Source of the DNA: Trypanosoma brucei gambiense DAL972
Lineage: Eukaryota > Euglenozoa > Kinetoplastea > Trypanosomatida > Trypanosomatidae
Length of the DNA: 64,000 nt
Direction of reading: 5' to 3'
Assembly: GCF_000210295.1 (NCBI RefSeq)
Contig: NC_026740.1
Coordinates: 1,185,691 to 1,249,690 of the forward strand
The notes beneath the pieces were generated by a model that saw only the letters and a list, made by a program, of their open reading frames with translations, searched no databases and was not told the DNA's origin. Of this stretch, positions 18,923 through 29,431 are shown piece by piece. Each line of letters starts with the position of its first letter. Position 1 is the first letter of the stretch. The translations under genes and the position numbers were made by a program.

Positions 18923-19591
18923 TTATTTGTTTGTTTCCTCAGTCCTATAATGGTCTTGATTGTAAGGATGATTGGCATTGCTCTCATCTTTTTCTTTCGG
19001 TTCCCCACGGCAACAGTTGACGATTAGGTAAATGATCAAAATAAGTAAAGAAACCCCCATTAAAATAATAACTACCATCGCCAGCTTTAATAGTCGCCTG
19101 CATGTGTCATCGCACTCACCAAAATGCAGTTTTCCATCATGCACCTTCACGGAGATGAGTTCCGGTCTCTTCACACCTTCGTACAAACTTAGTGTTTTAC
19201 TATAATCCGTCTGCGTAATAAGTGAATTCACCTCCGCAGGCGGCCAAATGTGTTGCCTCTCAGGATTTGAAACTTGTGTCCTGACGGTTTGTACAACAAC
19301 TATGAGTATTTCGACAAAGTTGTGTGTGGGGTCGAATGAGGCAATTAAAACCTCCGTCAGAAAACTTCCATTCCGTTGCACGTAACGATCGATGTCGCTC
19401 ACAAGTGTTTCCCTCAGTTGTTCCTCTTTCTGCTGGACAGTTGCCGCCCAATTGTCGCCATCAAATTTCACGGTATGTTTTGATGTTGAGGACTGCTGGA
19501 TGTCGTCAGCACACCTACCAGGAACGGGAAGCAGCAGTAATGACACAGTGGTTGCCGCTAACAGGGAAAGGGGGAAAGCCTTCATCACCAT
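18923..19591 (-). CDS. Membrane protein copy C' (same protein as copy C, different 5' edge)
   Basis: 222 residues from MVMK, identical to copy C. The 5' flank differs: where C has the A-type ctagaaac, giving an in-frame stop, C' has the D-type sequence, so the frame stays open for 15 more codons (MSKKSSNNEKQKFGV, up to 19636). The inner start is still preferred because it begins the signal peptide. The local change suggests conversion between C and D flanks, or an allelic difference. Confidence 0.75.
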   Translation of the reverse strand: MVMKAFPLSLLAATTVSLLLLPVPGRCADDIQQSSTSKHTVKFDGDNWAATVQQKEEQLRETLVSDIDRYVQRNGSFLTEVLIASFDPTHNFVEILIVVVQTVRTQVSNPERQHIWPPAEVNSLITQTDYSKTLSLYEGVKRPELISVKVHDGKLHFGECDDTCRRLLKLAMVVIILMGVSLLILIIYLIVNCCRGEPKEKDESNANHPYNQDHYRTEETNK

Positions 19592-20569
19592 TACGCCAAA
19601 CTTTTGTTTCTCGTTGTTGCTGCTTTTCTTACTCACTGTGTGTTACCTTTTTCTCCACTTACTTGCTATGGGGTCTGTGCAAACATTGAAAAATTATGGG
19701 AAGAGTGAAGAGAAACAATGATGCAACGATTTGTGCTCTTGAGTTTGTACGGGTGTGCGCGTGTATTAAGTCAAGAAATGAGTGAGATAACAATGACCAA
19801 TAAACAGGAGTCAGAAAGAGTATTTGTACAAAGAAAAATTAGTGAACGATGCGGGAGAGCAACAACACAAGCTCAATAACAATAACGGAAAAAAGCAATG
19901 AAGACGACAGTCGCTTTGCCTACTTGTCATCACAAATGTTAATTTCCTGTTGATGGGCAATAACCCAATGCCTACCCTCGGTAATTTGGTGAGATTCAGA
20001 GAAAAAAAGCAAAGGAATGTGGGAATTTCTTCGATCGAATGGAAACCCCCCAAAAAGGAGGAAAAAGTAAACATACGTAAAAATAACTCCCCCTCCTTCC
20101 GTCACACGAATATACAAGAATATATGTATTTTTACGCACTCGTGAATTAAATGTTGCGCGCAACAAGAAATAAAACACAAGAGAACTTACATTGCCATTT
20201 TTTGTTTTAGTATCATCTGTTTAAGACAAATATCAACCGGTGAAGCACAAAGAGTTGTTGAAACAGAGATAAATAGATAAATTCAATAGTGTATATGAAG
20301 CACGAAGTGATGACAGTCGAAAATACGAAGGAACGGGATGCGCATAACACAGAAGAGTGAATACAGTGTAATGACAAATCAAAAGAAAAAATACAACTCA
20401 CTCGATATCATGAGACTTCTACAATCAGAAAGCATTTGCTATTATTAGCGTGGAAAAAGAATGAAGAAGCAATAAAATAAAATATGTATAACAATGGCAC
20501 GTACCTATAGCCACAGCTAGTATTGGGGGCATCGAACCTGATGGGGCTAGTCCGCCGTTTTCGGTCATT
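19592..20569. other. Intergenic region between copies C' and D'
   Basis: Second copy of 13287-14264, with the 5' flank module at its left end. No gene seen. Confidence 0.6.
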
Positions 20570-21204
20570 TTAATCCCTTTCTTCATGTTTCGGACGCCGG
20601 AAATGCGAATAAATCCAAATGTACGCCGTCACACTAACTATTATGGTCATAGCAGCGAGAGACACAGCCACCACACCTCTAAGAATTTGACAGCTCGTGC
20701 CACATAATGGCGGACCCGGGGGAACCAAAGGAAGTCTGACGGTAATGAGTTCAACATCCCCATGGGGTTTGTACGTGCTTTTTGTGTGTTCAAATTTTCC
20801 CTGCATTATCATAGAGTTGGCCTCACTGGGATTCCACACATGCTGCAACTCAGGCGTGGGGTCATCAGCCAATGCAACTTGTGTAACGGTCACTTCAACT
20901 TCCATTTCCCCTCTCTCACTTTCATATTGTTGATGGTAACGGTGGTGTTGACGGCGTACTCCCGTTGCGTTTGCAAGTAAATGTCGAGCAAAAGTGACTC
21001 CCTCAACTTCGCTTCATCACTTATGACAATTTCGTCCCATTTCGTGCCTTTAAAGGTGATTATGTGCTTCGATTTGCCGAACTCCGTTGGTTGCAAGTAC
21101 AACATCGTACCATTGAGGCAGTCAGAGTGTGCGGGAACAGGAAGCAGCAGTAATAACACAGTGGTTGCCGCTAACAGGGAAAGGGGGAAAGCCTTCATCA
21201 CCAT
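20570..21204 (-). pseudogene. Membrane protein copy D', broken by one-base deletion
   Basis: Same as copy D except that a run of five C (14603-14607) is four C here (20908-20911). The frame from the start at 21204 leaves the family sequence after KVREG and ends soon after, near 20890. The C-terminal 111 codons, including the transmembrane segment, are open in another frame from 20905. It is either a true inactivating change or a homopolymer error; the rest of the gene is undamaged. Confidence 0.75.
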
Positions 21205-22901
21205 TACGCCAAACTTTTGTTTCTCGTTGTTGCTGCTTTTCTTACTCACTGTGTGTTACCTTTTTCTCCACTTACTTGCTATGGGGTCTGTGCAAACATT
21301 GAAAAATTATGGGAAGAGTGAAGAGAAACAATGATGCAACGATTTGTGCTCTTGAGTTTGTACGGGTGTGCGCGTGTATTAAGTCAAGAAATGAGTGAGA
21401 TAACAATGACCAATAACGCAACTTGATGATGGAAACAAAAAGGGTACACGCATAAGAAGTCTACCACCATTCCATGGTGTGATTATTGCAAACTAGAAGG
21501 TAGTGTCGATTAACCACCCAGACGAACCATCTCCAGTTGTCGTTACTGTTGTTAATAGACCCAAAACAAGCCCTAGTAAGCGGTTAATTACTGGAGGAAG
21601 GATTTGCTCCTCTTTATTGGTGCTGCATACTAACTTGTTATCATTGTTCCTTCAGCACTGCTGTTCAGTACGATAGGAGAAGGGGATTTGAATATATATA
21701 TATATATATAAACAACTTTGCAGAACCAAAATGCATCACTGAATTCCAACGAAGCGTTAAGACGAAAAATGATAACCCCCTCTCCGCATTGTCGACGCCA
21801 AGTTTATCCTTTTAAATACAAACATGCACGGAAATACGTATGATGCGTGCCCATAAACCCGTTGGATGAAATATTCACGCGGCGGCACTCTGTAAAATAT
21901 AAAATGCCCGTCATGCGGCACGACGGAACGAGCGGGTCAACTTGTGGTTTCTACCCTTTTGTATCTTCAGGGCGCAATGGTGCTTCCACAACGCACCGAA
22001 GCTACTCAATGTCGGTTCACTATCGTGTGGCAACTTCATGACTAGGCCATTTCGATTTTGAAGTTATACTTCACTACTTAGTCGCCCCACGCTCCATTTC
22101 ATTTGGAAGTACCGTATCTAACGCGGTGCCAAGGCTTGTTTTTGCTCCTTTGGCAGAACAAAAACATTCAGTAGCAAACGGTTGGCACCAAAGTTTGAGA
22201 TGGGCCGACTAAGAACTCAGAGCCGTTGGCGCGGATGTCCCCACGGGTTGGTTTAGTATGCCCAAGTGACGTGCTCAGTGAGTTCTTCAGTTGAGTCCTT
22301 ACGTATTGTGTGAAGGCCGTAGTTAAGCAGCAGCATTCGTGGGGCCAGATTATTTGACCAAATAGCTGCGACAAGTGAAGGAATACCTTCAGCAGCCTAG
22401 TTCTTGTCCATAGTTCCCCTAGAGATAGCTCTTATGAAGGAGAAAAAGTGAAGGCGACCCATTGGATGTTAGAAGTGAAGCGACGCGAAAGGGGGAAACA
22501 GTAAATCTTGCGGATGAAGAAATGCAAACGTATATCTCATGAGAGTTTGGCTCGAAAGGGAGGCATTTTGTCAAAAGCGTACGAATGGAAAGGGAAAGAA
22601 GGGACAAGTGGCATTTGCGTACTCCCTTTAAAGTTAGGAACCACAGTTGCACGTCTTTCCTGATGCTCATCCATCCACCTCTTCGCACTGTCACCAGGGC
22701 CCCCCTGCCGATTGGGGCATGACTCTCATATCAAATAACGCTTTCAAAAGCCTTAACAATTAATAGTCATAAATAATAATAATAATATTGATAGTAGTCG
22801 GCACGATGCTGTGCCATGAACGAAGACCGACATCCATTCAGTCACAACGCAGTTTCACGCCGTGGAGAACTGCAACGCTGGATTCAGCTCTCTCCTGGTG
22901 A
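21205..22901. other. Gene-free region between copy D' and NudC
   Basis: Second copy of 14901-16504 up to 22812, then about 90 unique bases to the NudC stop. A longer TA repeat lies at 21691-21711. No supported gene. Confidence 0.6.
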
Positions 22902-23795
22902 TCAGCATATTTTGGCTTGTGAGAAGTCCATTTCGGGATGCGCCGCCATAAACTTCGCCAGCATTTCTCTCTTTTTCTGCTCCTCTGAAGTGGGCAGTCC
23001 CATGGCCTTTTGCCTCTGGTCGTACATCATTTTTTCAACCGTTTGTCTTGTATCGCCGTCAAGGTCGTCTAACTTGGAGTTCTCCGGCATCACCTTCTGC
23101 AGGTCGATTTCAGCATCACCCACCATAACAGTCTTCCACCACTCCATTTGATTTTGCTTTGTCAGCGTAACCACCACCGTGTGACCATCTTCAATAGTCC
23201 ACATGGACTCCTCAGTTTTCACACTGGCAAAAAGCTCGCCATCGACAATAGGAGGGTTCCCCTTCATCCCCACCCGTAAACGGCGCTGCTGAAGAACCAC
23301 ATCCACATCCTTCCCCTTTGCGCGTGCCACCAGTAACGGCACTCTCACTTCGACCTCCTTAAGTGTTTGCGAGAACATATAGTGCTCGTAATCGAACCCG
23401 TTCCCGACGGTCGGGGGAAGTCCTTTCGGCTTTGCTCCATCTTCATCTTCTTTCGCATTTGCTAATTCTTCCTTTTTTCGCTCCAAATCCGCTTTGCGCT
23501 TTGCGGCTTCAGCAGCCGCCTGCGCCGCGGCCTTCGCCTTCACCTCCTCTTCATCCTCCACCTCTTCCACGCGCGAGACGGGTGCCTCCTTCCGTTTTTG
23601 CCTTTGTTTCTCTTCCGCCTGCGCTAAATGGCGGTCAAGTGCGCGTTGTACTGCTGTGCGAGCCATGGCTGGTTGCGTGAAGAAGTCCGTTTTCCGTCCA
23701 AGAAAAGAGAAGAAGGTGTTGAGGATGGAGTCAATGCCATCGTGCTGCTGGGCGATAGCCAAAAGCATCGTGTCGAATCGTTCGTCCGTCGCCAT
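22902..23795 (-). CDS. NUDC: NudC, nuclear distribution protein C homologue
   Basis: 297 residues from ATG at 23795 (MATDERFDTML); the frame is open further up but only through intergenic sequence. The order is an N-terminal helical NudC region, a charged Ala/Lys/Glu-rich linker (EEVEDEEEVKAKAAAQAAAE), a CS (p23-like) domain from about residue 135, and a highly conserved tail: PENSKLDDLDGDTRQTVEKM, MYDQRQKAMGLPTSEEQKK and HPEMDFSQAKIC. This tail nearly matches animal NUDC and leaves little doubt. NudC is an Hsp90-linked co-chaperone that stabilises dynein-associated WD40 proteins and is needed for mitosis and nuclear positioning. First gene of the long minus-strand run that does not belong to the membrane-protein array. 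Confidence 0.96.
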   Translation of the reverse strand: MATDERFDTMLLAIAQQHDGIDSILNTFFSFLGRKTDFFTQPAMARTAVQRALDRHLAQAEEKQRQKRKEAPVSRVEEVEDEEEVKAKAAAQAAAEAAKRKADLERKKEELANAKEDEDGAKPKGLPPTVGNGFDYEHYMFSQTLKEVEVRVPLLVARAKGKDVDVVLQQRRLRVGMKGNPPIVDGELFASVKTEESMWTIEDGHTVVVTLTKQNQMEWWKTVMVGDAEIDLQKVMPENSKLDDLDGDTRQTVEKMMYDQRQKAMGLPTSEEQKKREMLAKFMAAHPEMDFSQAKIC

Positions 23796-24327
23796 GACTT
23801 GAACTAGTCGTGTCCGTATGTGGTTAAAAAGTGTATACGCTTTATGTAGTGCTTGCTGGTGGTACGCATATGCAAAAAAAAAAGAAAACCAAAGGTAAAT
23901 ATACGAGAAGAGGATTGGCATCGGTATGGGGGGAAGTGAAGACAGAAAACACGCGATAGCATGATATTGTGGGAAAAAATAAAAATACAACTTAACGCGC
24001 GGAGACTCGGAAGCTCCTGAGGGATGGAAAAAAAAATTATCTGTAGATGTTTGAACCATGTAAGGAAGATCCACAAAAGCCAGCAGCAACAATGAGCAAC
24101 ATTGAGGATAGAAGGGAAGAGGTGGATGATTCTCGAAAAAAAAAACAGAAAGCACCAACGAAGTGGTTGTTTCTTAATGCGCGAAAGCATACGTCCTTAC
24201 GAGTACTGGCGTTAGTAACTGCCGCCACAACAACATGAAGGAATAGTGTGAGTATGCAAACCACCTACTGGAGAACCGCAGGGTACATGTTTCTGCAAAC
24301 ACACACACACACACACGTGCGGATTTC
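23796..24327. other. Intergenic region between F-box gene and NudC
   Basis: T/C-rich on the minus strand, as expected for a splice acceptor region. Contains a CA repeat at about 24300-24316. No gene seen. Confidence 0.6.
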
Positions 24328-25932
24328 TCACACATCTCTGCGATTGTGCTTTATTTTTCTTTCCCCCTTGATGAAGTACATCATCTGGGTGATGATGATC
24401 CCCAAAATCAGTTCACTCCCTTCAAGGACAATAAAGTCGTACAGGACACAATTCCGCGCAAGTTGTAAGATGATGACCTCCCGTTCCATACCCTCGTATA
24501 TCAGTGCAAACAGAGGAACCAGATTCCCTGCATCTCTCTGCATGCATTGCATCAGGCTGACAGCAGGGTGCGCCACAAAAGGAAATTGCTTCACTTCCAT
24601 TTCGATAGCGCTCCATATTCCTCTTAACATATCCCACTCAATACGATACTTATCAGTTTTCAGAAGAAGGCTTCTCATTACCGAAGCAATCGCCCCCCTA
24701 CCCAACACATGGCTAAGATGGGATAGATATCCCTTCAGTTGCCTCTCCTGATGAAAGAGTCTATGTGCGGTTGTCAGCTTATCCACGCGTACCCAAGCCC
24801 TTCCCCACTTCTCTTTCATGTATGCAAAAAAAATTCGTGCCACAGCACGACCAGCAAGTATATAAAATTGCATTCTTGCGGAGTGGCTAATGAGTGCTTG
24901 CCAAGCTTTGCATACAGTTCTAGCAACGGGTAAGTCAGCAGGGTGCAGATAGTTTAAAACGTACTCTTGTAACTCGTAAGGTAAGGTCGAAAACGAACGC
25001 TGCAAGGTAGAAATACCCACACTTTTGTAGTGTACTCTCGAGTGACCACTGGGGATGTTGGATGCATCACGTTTGCGTTTACGTGTCTCCATAGTTTGGA
25101 AGTCGTCATACACGATATTTATTGCATAACCGTCGCTGCTTGTTCTTCCCCTAGTCTCGCCCGACTCCTGAACGGTTTCATCTACGTCTTCGTTAATTTC
25201 CGCCTGCGCCACTATCTTTTGTATCGTTTGCAAGCGTTGAGTCCCGTGCCAGTACCACGTGGGCTCTCCAATGGTATACTCCGAACGAGATTTCAGCCAC
25301 GGCAAAGTGGGTAAGGAGCAATTCCTTTTGTACCCCATGGTTTCTGCAAAAGTGTCCTTCGCAAATTCACACTGAAGCAAGGCTCTGGTCAAACTGAGGA
25401 AAAGGAATGCTACAGTAGAGTACATGGAAAGACCCGCATCACTAGGTTCCGCCTCCCTGAGGTATGGTGTTGATTCGAAGTAAGCACACAGTCCCTGCCG
25501 GATAGCTCTCCTCTCCAGGCGGCGGTCGACGTAAAAGTCTAGAAAGGAGAAAAGTACTGGGGCCAAGACATCCTCAGAAAGCCTTGTGTTAAAAACATCC
25601 AAATCGTCTGCAACCAAAGTGGTTGTGCCGTGAACAATGCCGTTTGTAGGGTTTCTTCCCCTGCCATCCTCAACGCTTTGTACTCCTCCCATACCACTGA
25701 TAGTGGCGTTGGCGGAAGTATTTAATTCTTCATTCACCACACTACGCGCTTCTGTTTCCCTGGTCACTGGCAGCAACCTTGTGATAAGAAGCTGAACGAA
25801 AACACTATTTGTGTGCAGACAAATGTCCAAAAGTGAAAAACTGTCGGTTGGTACAGCACCCTCTTTGCGGCGTGTTATGTATTGAAAACGTTCCAGGAAT
25901 TCTACAGATTCATCACTAAAGATCTGCGGCAT
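24328..25932 (-). CDS. F-box protein
   Basis: 534 residues from the first in-frame ATG at 25932 (MPQIFSDESVEF); the frame extends to 25998 only through codons without ATG. An F-box-like motif is seen near residues 314-350 (FSTLPYELQEYVLNYLHPAD, then VARTVCKAWQALI), with the usual LP, L and W positions. Nothing I recognise as a substrate-binding repeat follows; the C-terminal 180 residues are helical. The N-terminal 300 residues are leucine-rich and helical and of unknown type, with a basic KRKRD patch just before the F-box. F-box proteins normally recruit substrates to SCF ubiquitin ligases through Skp1. The substrate cannot be guessed. Confidence 0.75.
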   Translation of the reverse strand: MPQIFSDESVEFLERFQYITRRKEGAVPTDSFSLLDICLHTNSVFVQLLITRLLPVTRETEARSVVNEELNTSANATISGMGGVQSVEDGRGRNPTNGIVHGTTTLVADDLDVFNTRLSEDVLAPVLFSFLDFYVDRRLERRAIRQGLCAYFESTPYLREAEPSDAGLSMYSTVAFLFLSLTRALLQCEFAKDTFAETMGYKRNCSLPTLPWLKSRSEYTIGEPTWYWHGTQRLQTIQKIVAQAEINEDVDETVQESGETRGRTSSDGYAINIVYDDFQTMETRKRKRDASNIPSGHSRVHYKSVGISTLQRSFSTLPYELQEYVLNYLHPADLPVARTVCKAWQALISHSARMQFYILAGRAVARIFFAYMKEKWGRAWVRVDKLTTAHRLFHQERQLKGYLSHLSHVLGRGAIASVMRSLLLKTDKYRIEWDMLRGIWSAIEMEVKQFPFVAHPAVSLMQCMQRDAGNLVPLFALIYEGMEREVIILQLARNCVLYDFIVLEGSELILGIIITQMMYFIKGERKIKHNRRDV

Positions 25933-26301
25933 ACTATGTATCAGTACCTGCTCTGTTGCACATGTGAGTATGCAAGCGCGTTCATGGGAAATACCCAAAT
26001 AGACACAACAAAAAGAAAATACGTGAAGGTAATAGAGGTTTGTGTATGTGTGTGGTTGAGGGTGCCCTTCAAGCGTACCTGAAGGTTGGAAGCGTGTGAG
26101 AAAGGAATGCTACCGTTGATGCGGCAAATGCTCCACAGAAGGTTCCCCCCCATTGCAGTATTAAAGGCTTACGTTTCGTTGTGTCGTCCCCGCTTTCCCC
26201 CGTAGAATTTTCTTCGGCTGACTTTGGCGCAGTGCCTCTACATTGCAGACAACCGAACTGACAGAGTGGCTTTCGTATTTGCTATTTTCTCGTTGTCACC
26301 C
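25933..26301. other. Intergenic region between AIFM2-like and F-box genes
   Basis: On the minus strand a T-rich tract (tattttctttttgttgtgtc) followed by AG close to the F-box gene start fits a spliced-leader acceptor. No gene seen. Confidence 0.55.
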
Positions 26302-27843
26302 TTAACAGTGAGAAAAGTCAACAATATCGGTTATTTCATGCGCAGCCCAGTTTGAAATACGCTGCTTTACCTTCGCCGCATCCTGCCGCTTGTAAAAAAT
26401 AGGTTTTTGAAACTCCTTTACAAGGAAGTTCCTATCTTGCATGAATTCATGAACAGCCGCAAGACCCACCATAGCACCAGACCATGGGGTGGACCCCACC
26501 GCGTCATCACTGCCTAAGCGAACAAGCATGCGAGGAATGTTCAAACGGCGCAAGTCTAAGCCATCACGTGAGTGCATAAATCGCTCCGTTGGGTTATGCG
26601 CCACAGAATTGAGAGCTCGGAACACCGTTCTCGCTTCCACATCACTTAGACCGTAACCTCGGACTCGCGGTATGTTGTTACAACGACCAACAGCCCATAT
26701 ATTTGGTCGACAATAGAGTTGCATTAGAGTACTTACGCGGTAGTGTCCATCCGGCATTTCATGCTCCGAGAGGATGTTGGTACAACCTTTTCCGGAAACG
26801 ATGGGACGCGGAACATCGCCAATAGTCGAAAAAACGTAATCATAACCTTCTTCCTCACCTATTGATTCCACGGTATTGCTCGTCAGCTGCGGCTGCCGAG
26901 TCCCAAAGTAGGCCTGATTGACGATCGATTGCCGTGGTCGTGGTGCGAAGTGCATCTTTTCGTACCGCACAGTAAATGTCGACGGTTCATCCGGTGATGT
27001 TCCCCAAGTCAACCACCCCGTTAGTGGCTTCAGCAGGCTTGACAACATTGATGTGCTCGTTTCGTTCACGCGCCTTCCCAACGCATCATAACCAGTAACA
27101 TCAGTGACGCGCGAACAGAGGTTAACAGTAATGTTATCACACTTCTCCACGGTTTCCAACGCATACCTTTGGCTTGTCGTTGGAAGCGCAGGGAGGAGCT
27201 CAGGTTTGGAGTGGTACAGGTGGACTTTCAAGTCCTTCCTGTTGCGAGCGAGATCGACTGCCAGTGACACCCCAACGGGCCCGCCGCCAAGAACGGCAAC
27301 TTTTTTACATGTGCCAATGAATTCATTAAAGTTCTTCAGCTCCTGTACGCGTCCGCTCACTGTTCGCTGCTTCGTTGCAAAGGGGTATGGCTTGCGTTCT
27401 CCCACAGTGATGAACAACAGATCATAGGGGACAGTGCGGCCATCTCGTAGTGTAACTGTGTTTTCATCCACGCCATGTACTGTACCCGTCAAGACGTTCG
27501 CCTGCTTCAAGTAATAACGGTGGAGAACGAGCAGGCGCCGGCACGCCTCTTCATTTAACTCACTCCAAGGGTTCGCTATGATAGGGATAATATCATTTGT
27601 AAGTTCAAAGTAATTTTTTTCATCGATAAATGTGACGTTAAACATACTGTCAAGCATGTATGCCAACTTCGACCCGGTGTACCCGCCGCCAACAACAACG
27701 CATCTTACGGGGGTAACATCTTTGCTTGGGTCCATAACAACGTCCAATGTGGGTGGTGAAATGGCGAGCGACGAGGACGAAGTGCTGCGGTATGCCGACA
27801 CTGCACCGGCTAACATGCTACTTGTGAATAACTTCCAGAGCAT
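26302..27843 (-). CDS. AIFM2/FSP1-like pyridine nucleotide-disulphide oxidoreductase
   Basis: 513 residues. Two dinucleotide-binding motifs are plain: CVVVGGGYTGSKLAYML near residue 48 (FAD) and VAVLGGGPVGVSLAVDLA near 185 (NAD(P)H). Further family features are PYDLLFITVGERKPYPF and a C-terminal FAD-contact region (NIWAVGRCNN). The closest architecture is AIFM2/FSP1-type or type II NADH dehydrogenase-like flavoprotein, which passes electrons from NAD(P)H to quinones. The first 45 residues are Ser-rich and hydrophobic (MLWKLFTSSMLAGAVSAYRS) and could be a membrane or mitochondrial targeting segment. There is no CxxC redox-active disulphide after the first motif, which argues against dihydrolipoamide or trypanothione reductase. 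Confidence 0.82.
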   Translation of the reverse strand: MLWKLFTSSMLAGAVSAYRSTSSSSLAISPPTLDVVMDPSKDVTPVRCVVVGGGYTGSKLAYMLDSMFNVTFIDEKNYFELTNDIIPIIANPWSELNEEACRRLLVLHRYYLKQANVLTGTVHGVDENTVTLRDGRTVPYDLLFITVGERKPYPFATKQRTVSGRVQELKNFNEFIGTCKKVAVLGGGPVGVSLAVDLARNRKDLKVHLYHSKPELLPALPTTSQRYALETVEKCDNITVNLCSRVTDVTGYDALGRRVNETSTSMLSSLLKPLTGWLTWGTSPDEPSTFTVRYEKMHFAPRPRQSIVNQAYFGTRQPQLTSNTVESIGEEEGYDYVFSTIGDVPRPIVSGKGCTNILSEHEMPDGHYRVSTLMQLYCRPNIWAVGRCNNIPRVRGYGLSDVEARTVFRALNSVAHNPTERFMHSRDGLDLRRLNIPRMLVRLGSDDAVGSTPWSGAMVGLAAVHEFMQDRNFLVKEFQKPIFYKRQDAAKVKQRISNWAAHEITDIVDFSHC

Positions 27844-28597
27844 TCGGCTATAAGTGAATGCAATAGAAGCTTACACGAGAGCTCGCGTACGTAATTATGT
27901 GAAAGAAATACAGTTGAAGATGTGATGCACAAGTAATTGGTACAGGTAATATCAGTAGCTTTGTTTAGCCTTACCCACTCAATACCTGGGTTGGCGATCC
28001 TTAGTATGCTTCCTTTGCGTATCAGTGCGGAAGCTTAGTCTGCGCTGCCCGTGTCCAATTGGCGAAAAAAAAAAAATACGACACGAAAACGAGCGTTAAG
28101 TCACTATGATCCTTCAATGCGCCGGATGTAGTCAAGTTGAAAGAGCGAAAGATGAAACAGGCGCTGGTTGTTGATACACAAAAAGTATGGACACTCATGA
28201 GGACATGCAAAGCACAATACAAGTACATATAGATGTGTGTTTTTTATACGCAACTGAACAGAATAGTGGAAAAGTGAATTATCCCCCTTCCCCTGTTGGC
28301 CAATTTCATGATCTATCGTGCGCACCCCACTGAAACGAACTGCACAAATCCTTCATACACAAACACGGATGCACCCCGTGCTGCTCGGCAAAAAAGAAAA
28401 GTGGACACACCGTATGATAGTGCTAGTTCGTGTCTCAACGACGAAGCAGGAGCAATCACTGCATGTATGTTGCCCGCACGCCACTTCGGCATTTCGTAAC
28501 GCACAACGCCGAGAGGAGGGACGCCACACTGCTTCCTCGGTGGATATTACCAAAATCAACGGAATATCTCACATACGCCCACGCGAGCGTAATGTTC
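27844..28597. other. Intergenic region between Cet1-like and AIFM2-like genes
   Basis: About 750 bases with no supported gene; frames up to about 100 codons occur on both strands but lack any family signal. Confidence 0.6.
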
Positions 28598-29431
28598 TCA
28601 CTTCACCGTCAGGAACTGTATGAGTTTCAAAACATCTTGCGCTGTATGCCATACCGTACTCTCCACCAACCGTGTGCGCCGTACCTCCCTGTGCAGCGCC
28701 TCCAGATTTACTTCCAACTCTACATCGTGTGATAAGTACGGCGCGCTGATGAGTGGTAATTGCAATTGTTGTCCTAATGGTCGTGCGATGCGGGAGTGAT
28801 CAGTGAACGAACGCACCACTGCCAAATCTACAGTGAGCAATGCCCCTACTCGCACGGACTTGCGCTGTCGGAGGCGCGACACTTTTGGTGTAAAGAGCTG
28901 CCACGTCGACAGGTCCCACGTCTTGACAGGAATGCGCGTTTCACGCGATACACACACACGAAAATCGGCGGCCCACGCGGGACAACGCACATCGTGGACG
29001 AAAAGGCGCTCCTTTTCGCTCCCCGAGAGCAGCTGACCTTCACTGCATGAGGCATTCATCGCGTATTCAAGTCTCTGTGTTCCTGCCGTATGTACAAAAA
29101 GGGTTGCGGTAGAGCGTGAGGGCACACACGCGGCGGGGGCTGTTTTCTTCACTTTCTCATGGAGTGCGTGAAACGTTGCCTGTGAAACTCCACTAAAAAA
29201 GTGGAAGGGTGCTGCCGACGCTGCTGTGTCCAGTACCGCAGGTGTTTGCGTATTGGTGGCGAAGGGATGAGTGAAGTTGTGACGAGAAGCTGAGTACGTG
29301 CCTAAGCGGCACTCAAACTCGACAAGGACATCGGAAGTTGCGCTTTTGCGGTAGATCTCTAACCCCCGAATGAGTGCATCCGCCAACAGCTGCACGAGAG
29401 GGTCACGATATGGTGGAATGCGTTGCAGCAT
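28598..29431 (-). CDS. Cet1-like RNA 5'-triphosphatase (tunnel family)
   Basis: 277 residues. It shows the metal-binding strands of the triphosphate tunnel family: VLVEFECRLGTY (E-x-E type, near residue 37), RLRQRKSVRVG (basic strand), LTVDLAVVRS and HDVELEVNLEAL (second E-x-E, near 240). These match the yeast Cet1/viral-type metal-dependent triphosphatases that remove the gamma phosphate of nascent RNA before capping. Trypanosomes are known to use this enzyme type rather than the cysteine phosphatase of animals. No guanylyltransferase domain is fused, so it is a stand-alone enzyme. It could be the known capping enzyme or a paralogue acting on another polyphosphate. Confidence 0.78.
   Translation of the reverse strand: MLQRIPPYRDPLVQLLADALIRGLEIYRKSATSDVLVEFECRLGTYSASRHNFTHPFATNTQTPAVLDTAASAAPFHFFSGVSQATFHALHEKVKKTAPAACVPSRSTATLFVHTAGTQRLEYAMNASCSEGQLLSGSEKERLFVHDVRCPAWAADFRVCVSRETRIPVKTWDLSTWQLFTPKVSRLRQRKSVRVGALLTVDLAVVRSFTDHSRIARPLGQQLQLPLISAPYLSHDVELEVNLEALHREVRRTRLVESTVWHTAQDVLKLIQFLTVK

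Larger units (their letters stand above)
16605..22812. repeat. 6.2-kb unit, second copy (starts at assembly gap)
   Basis: Second copy of 10310-16504, 13 bases longer through microsatellite and homopolymer changes. It contains copies B', C' and D' and continues without a break into NudC. Confidence 0.95.
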
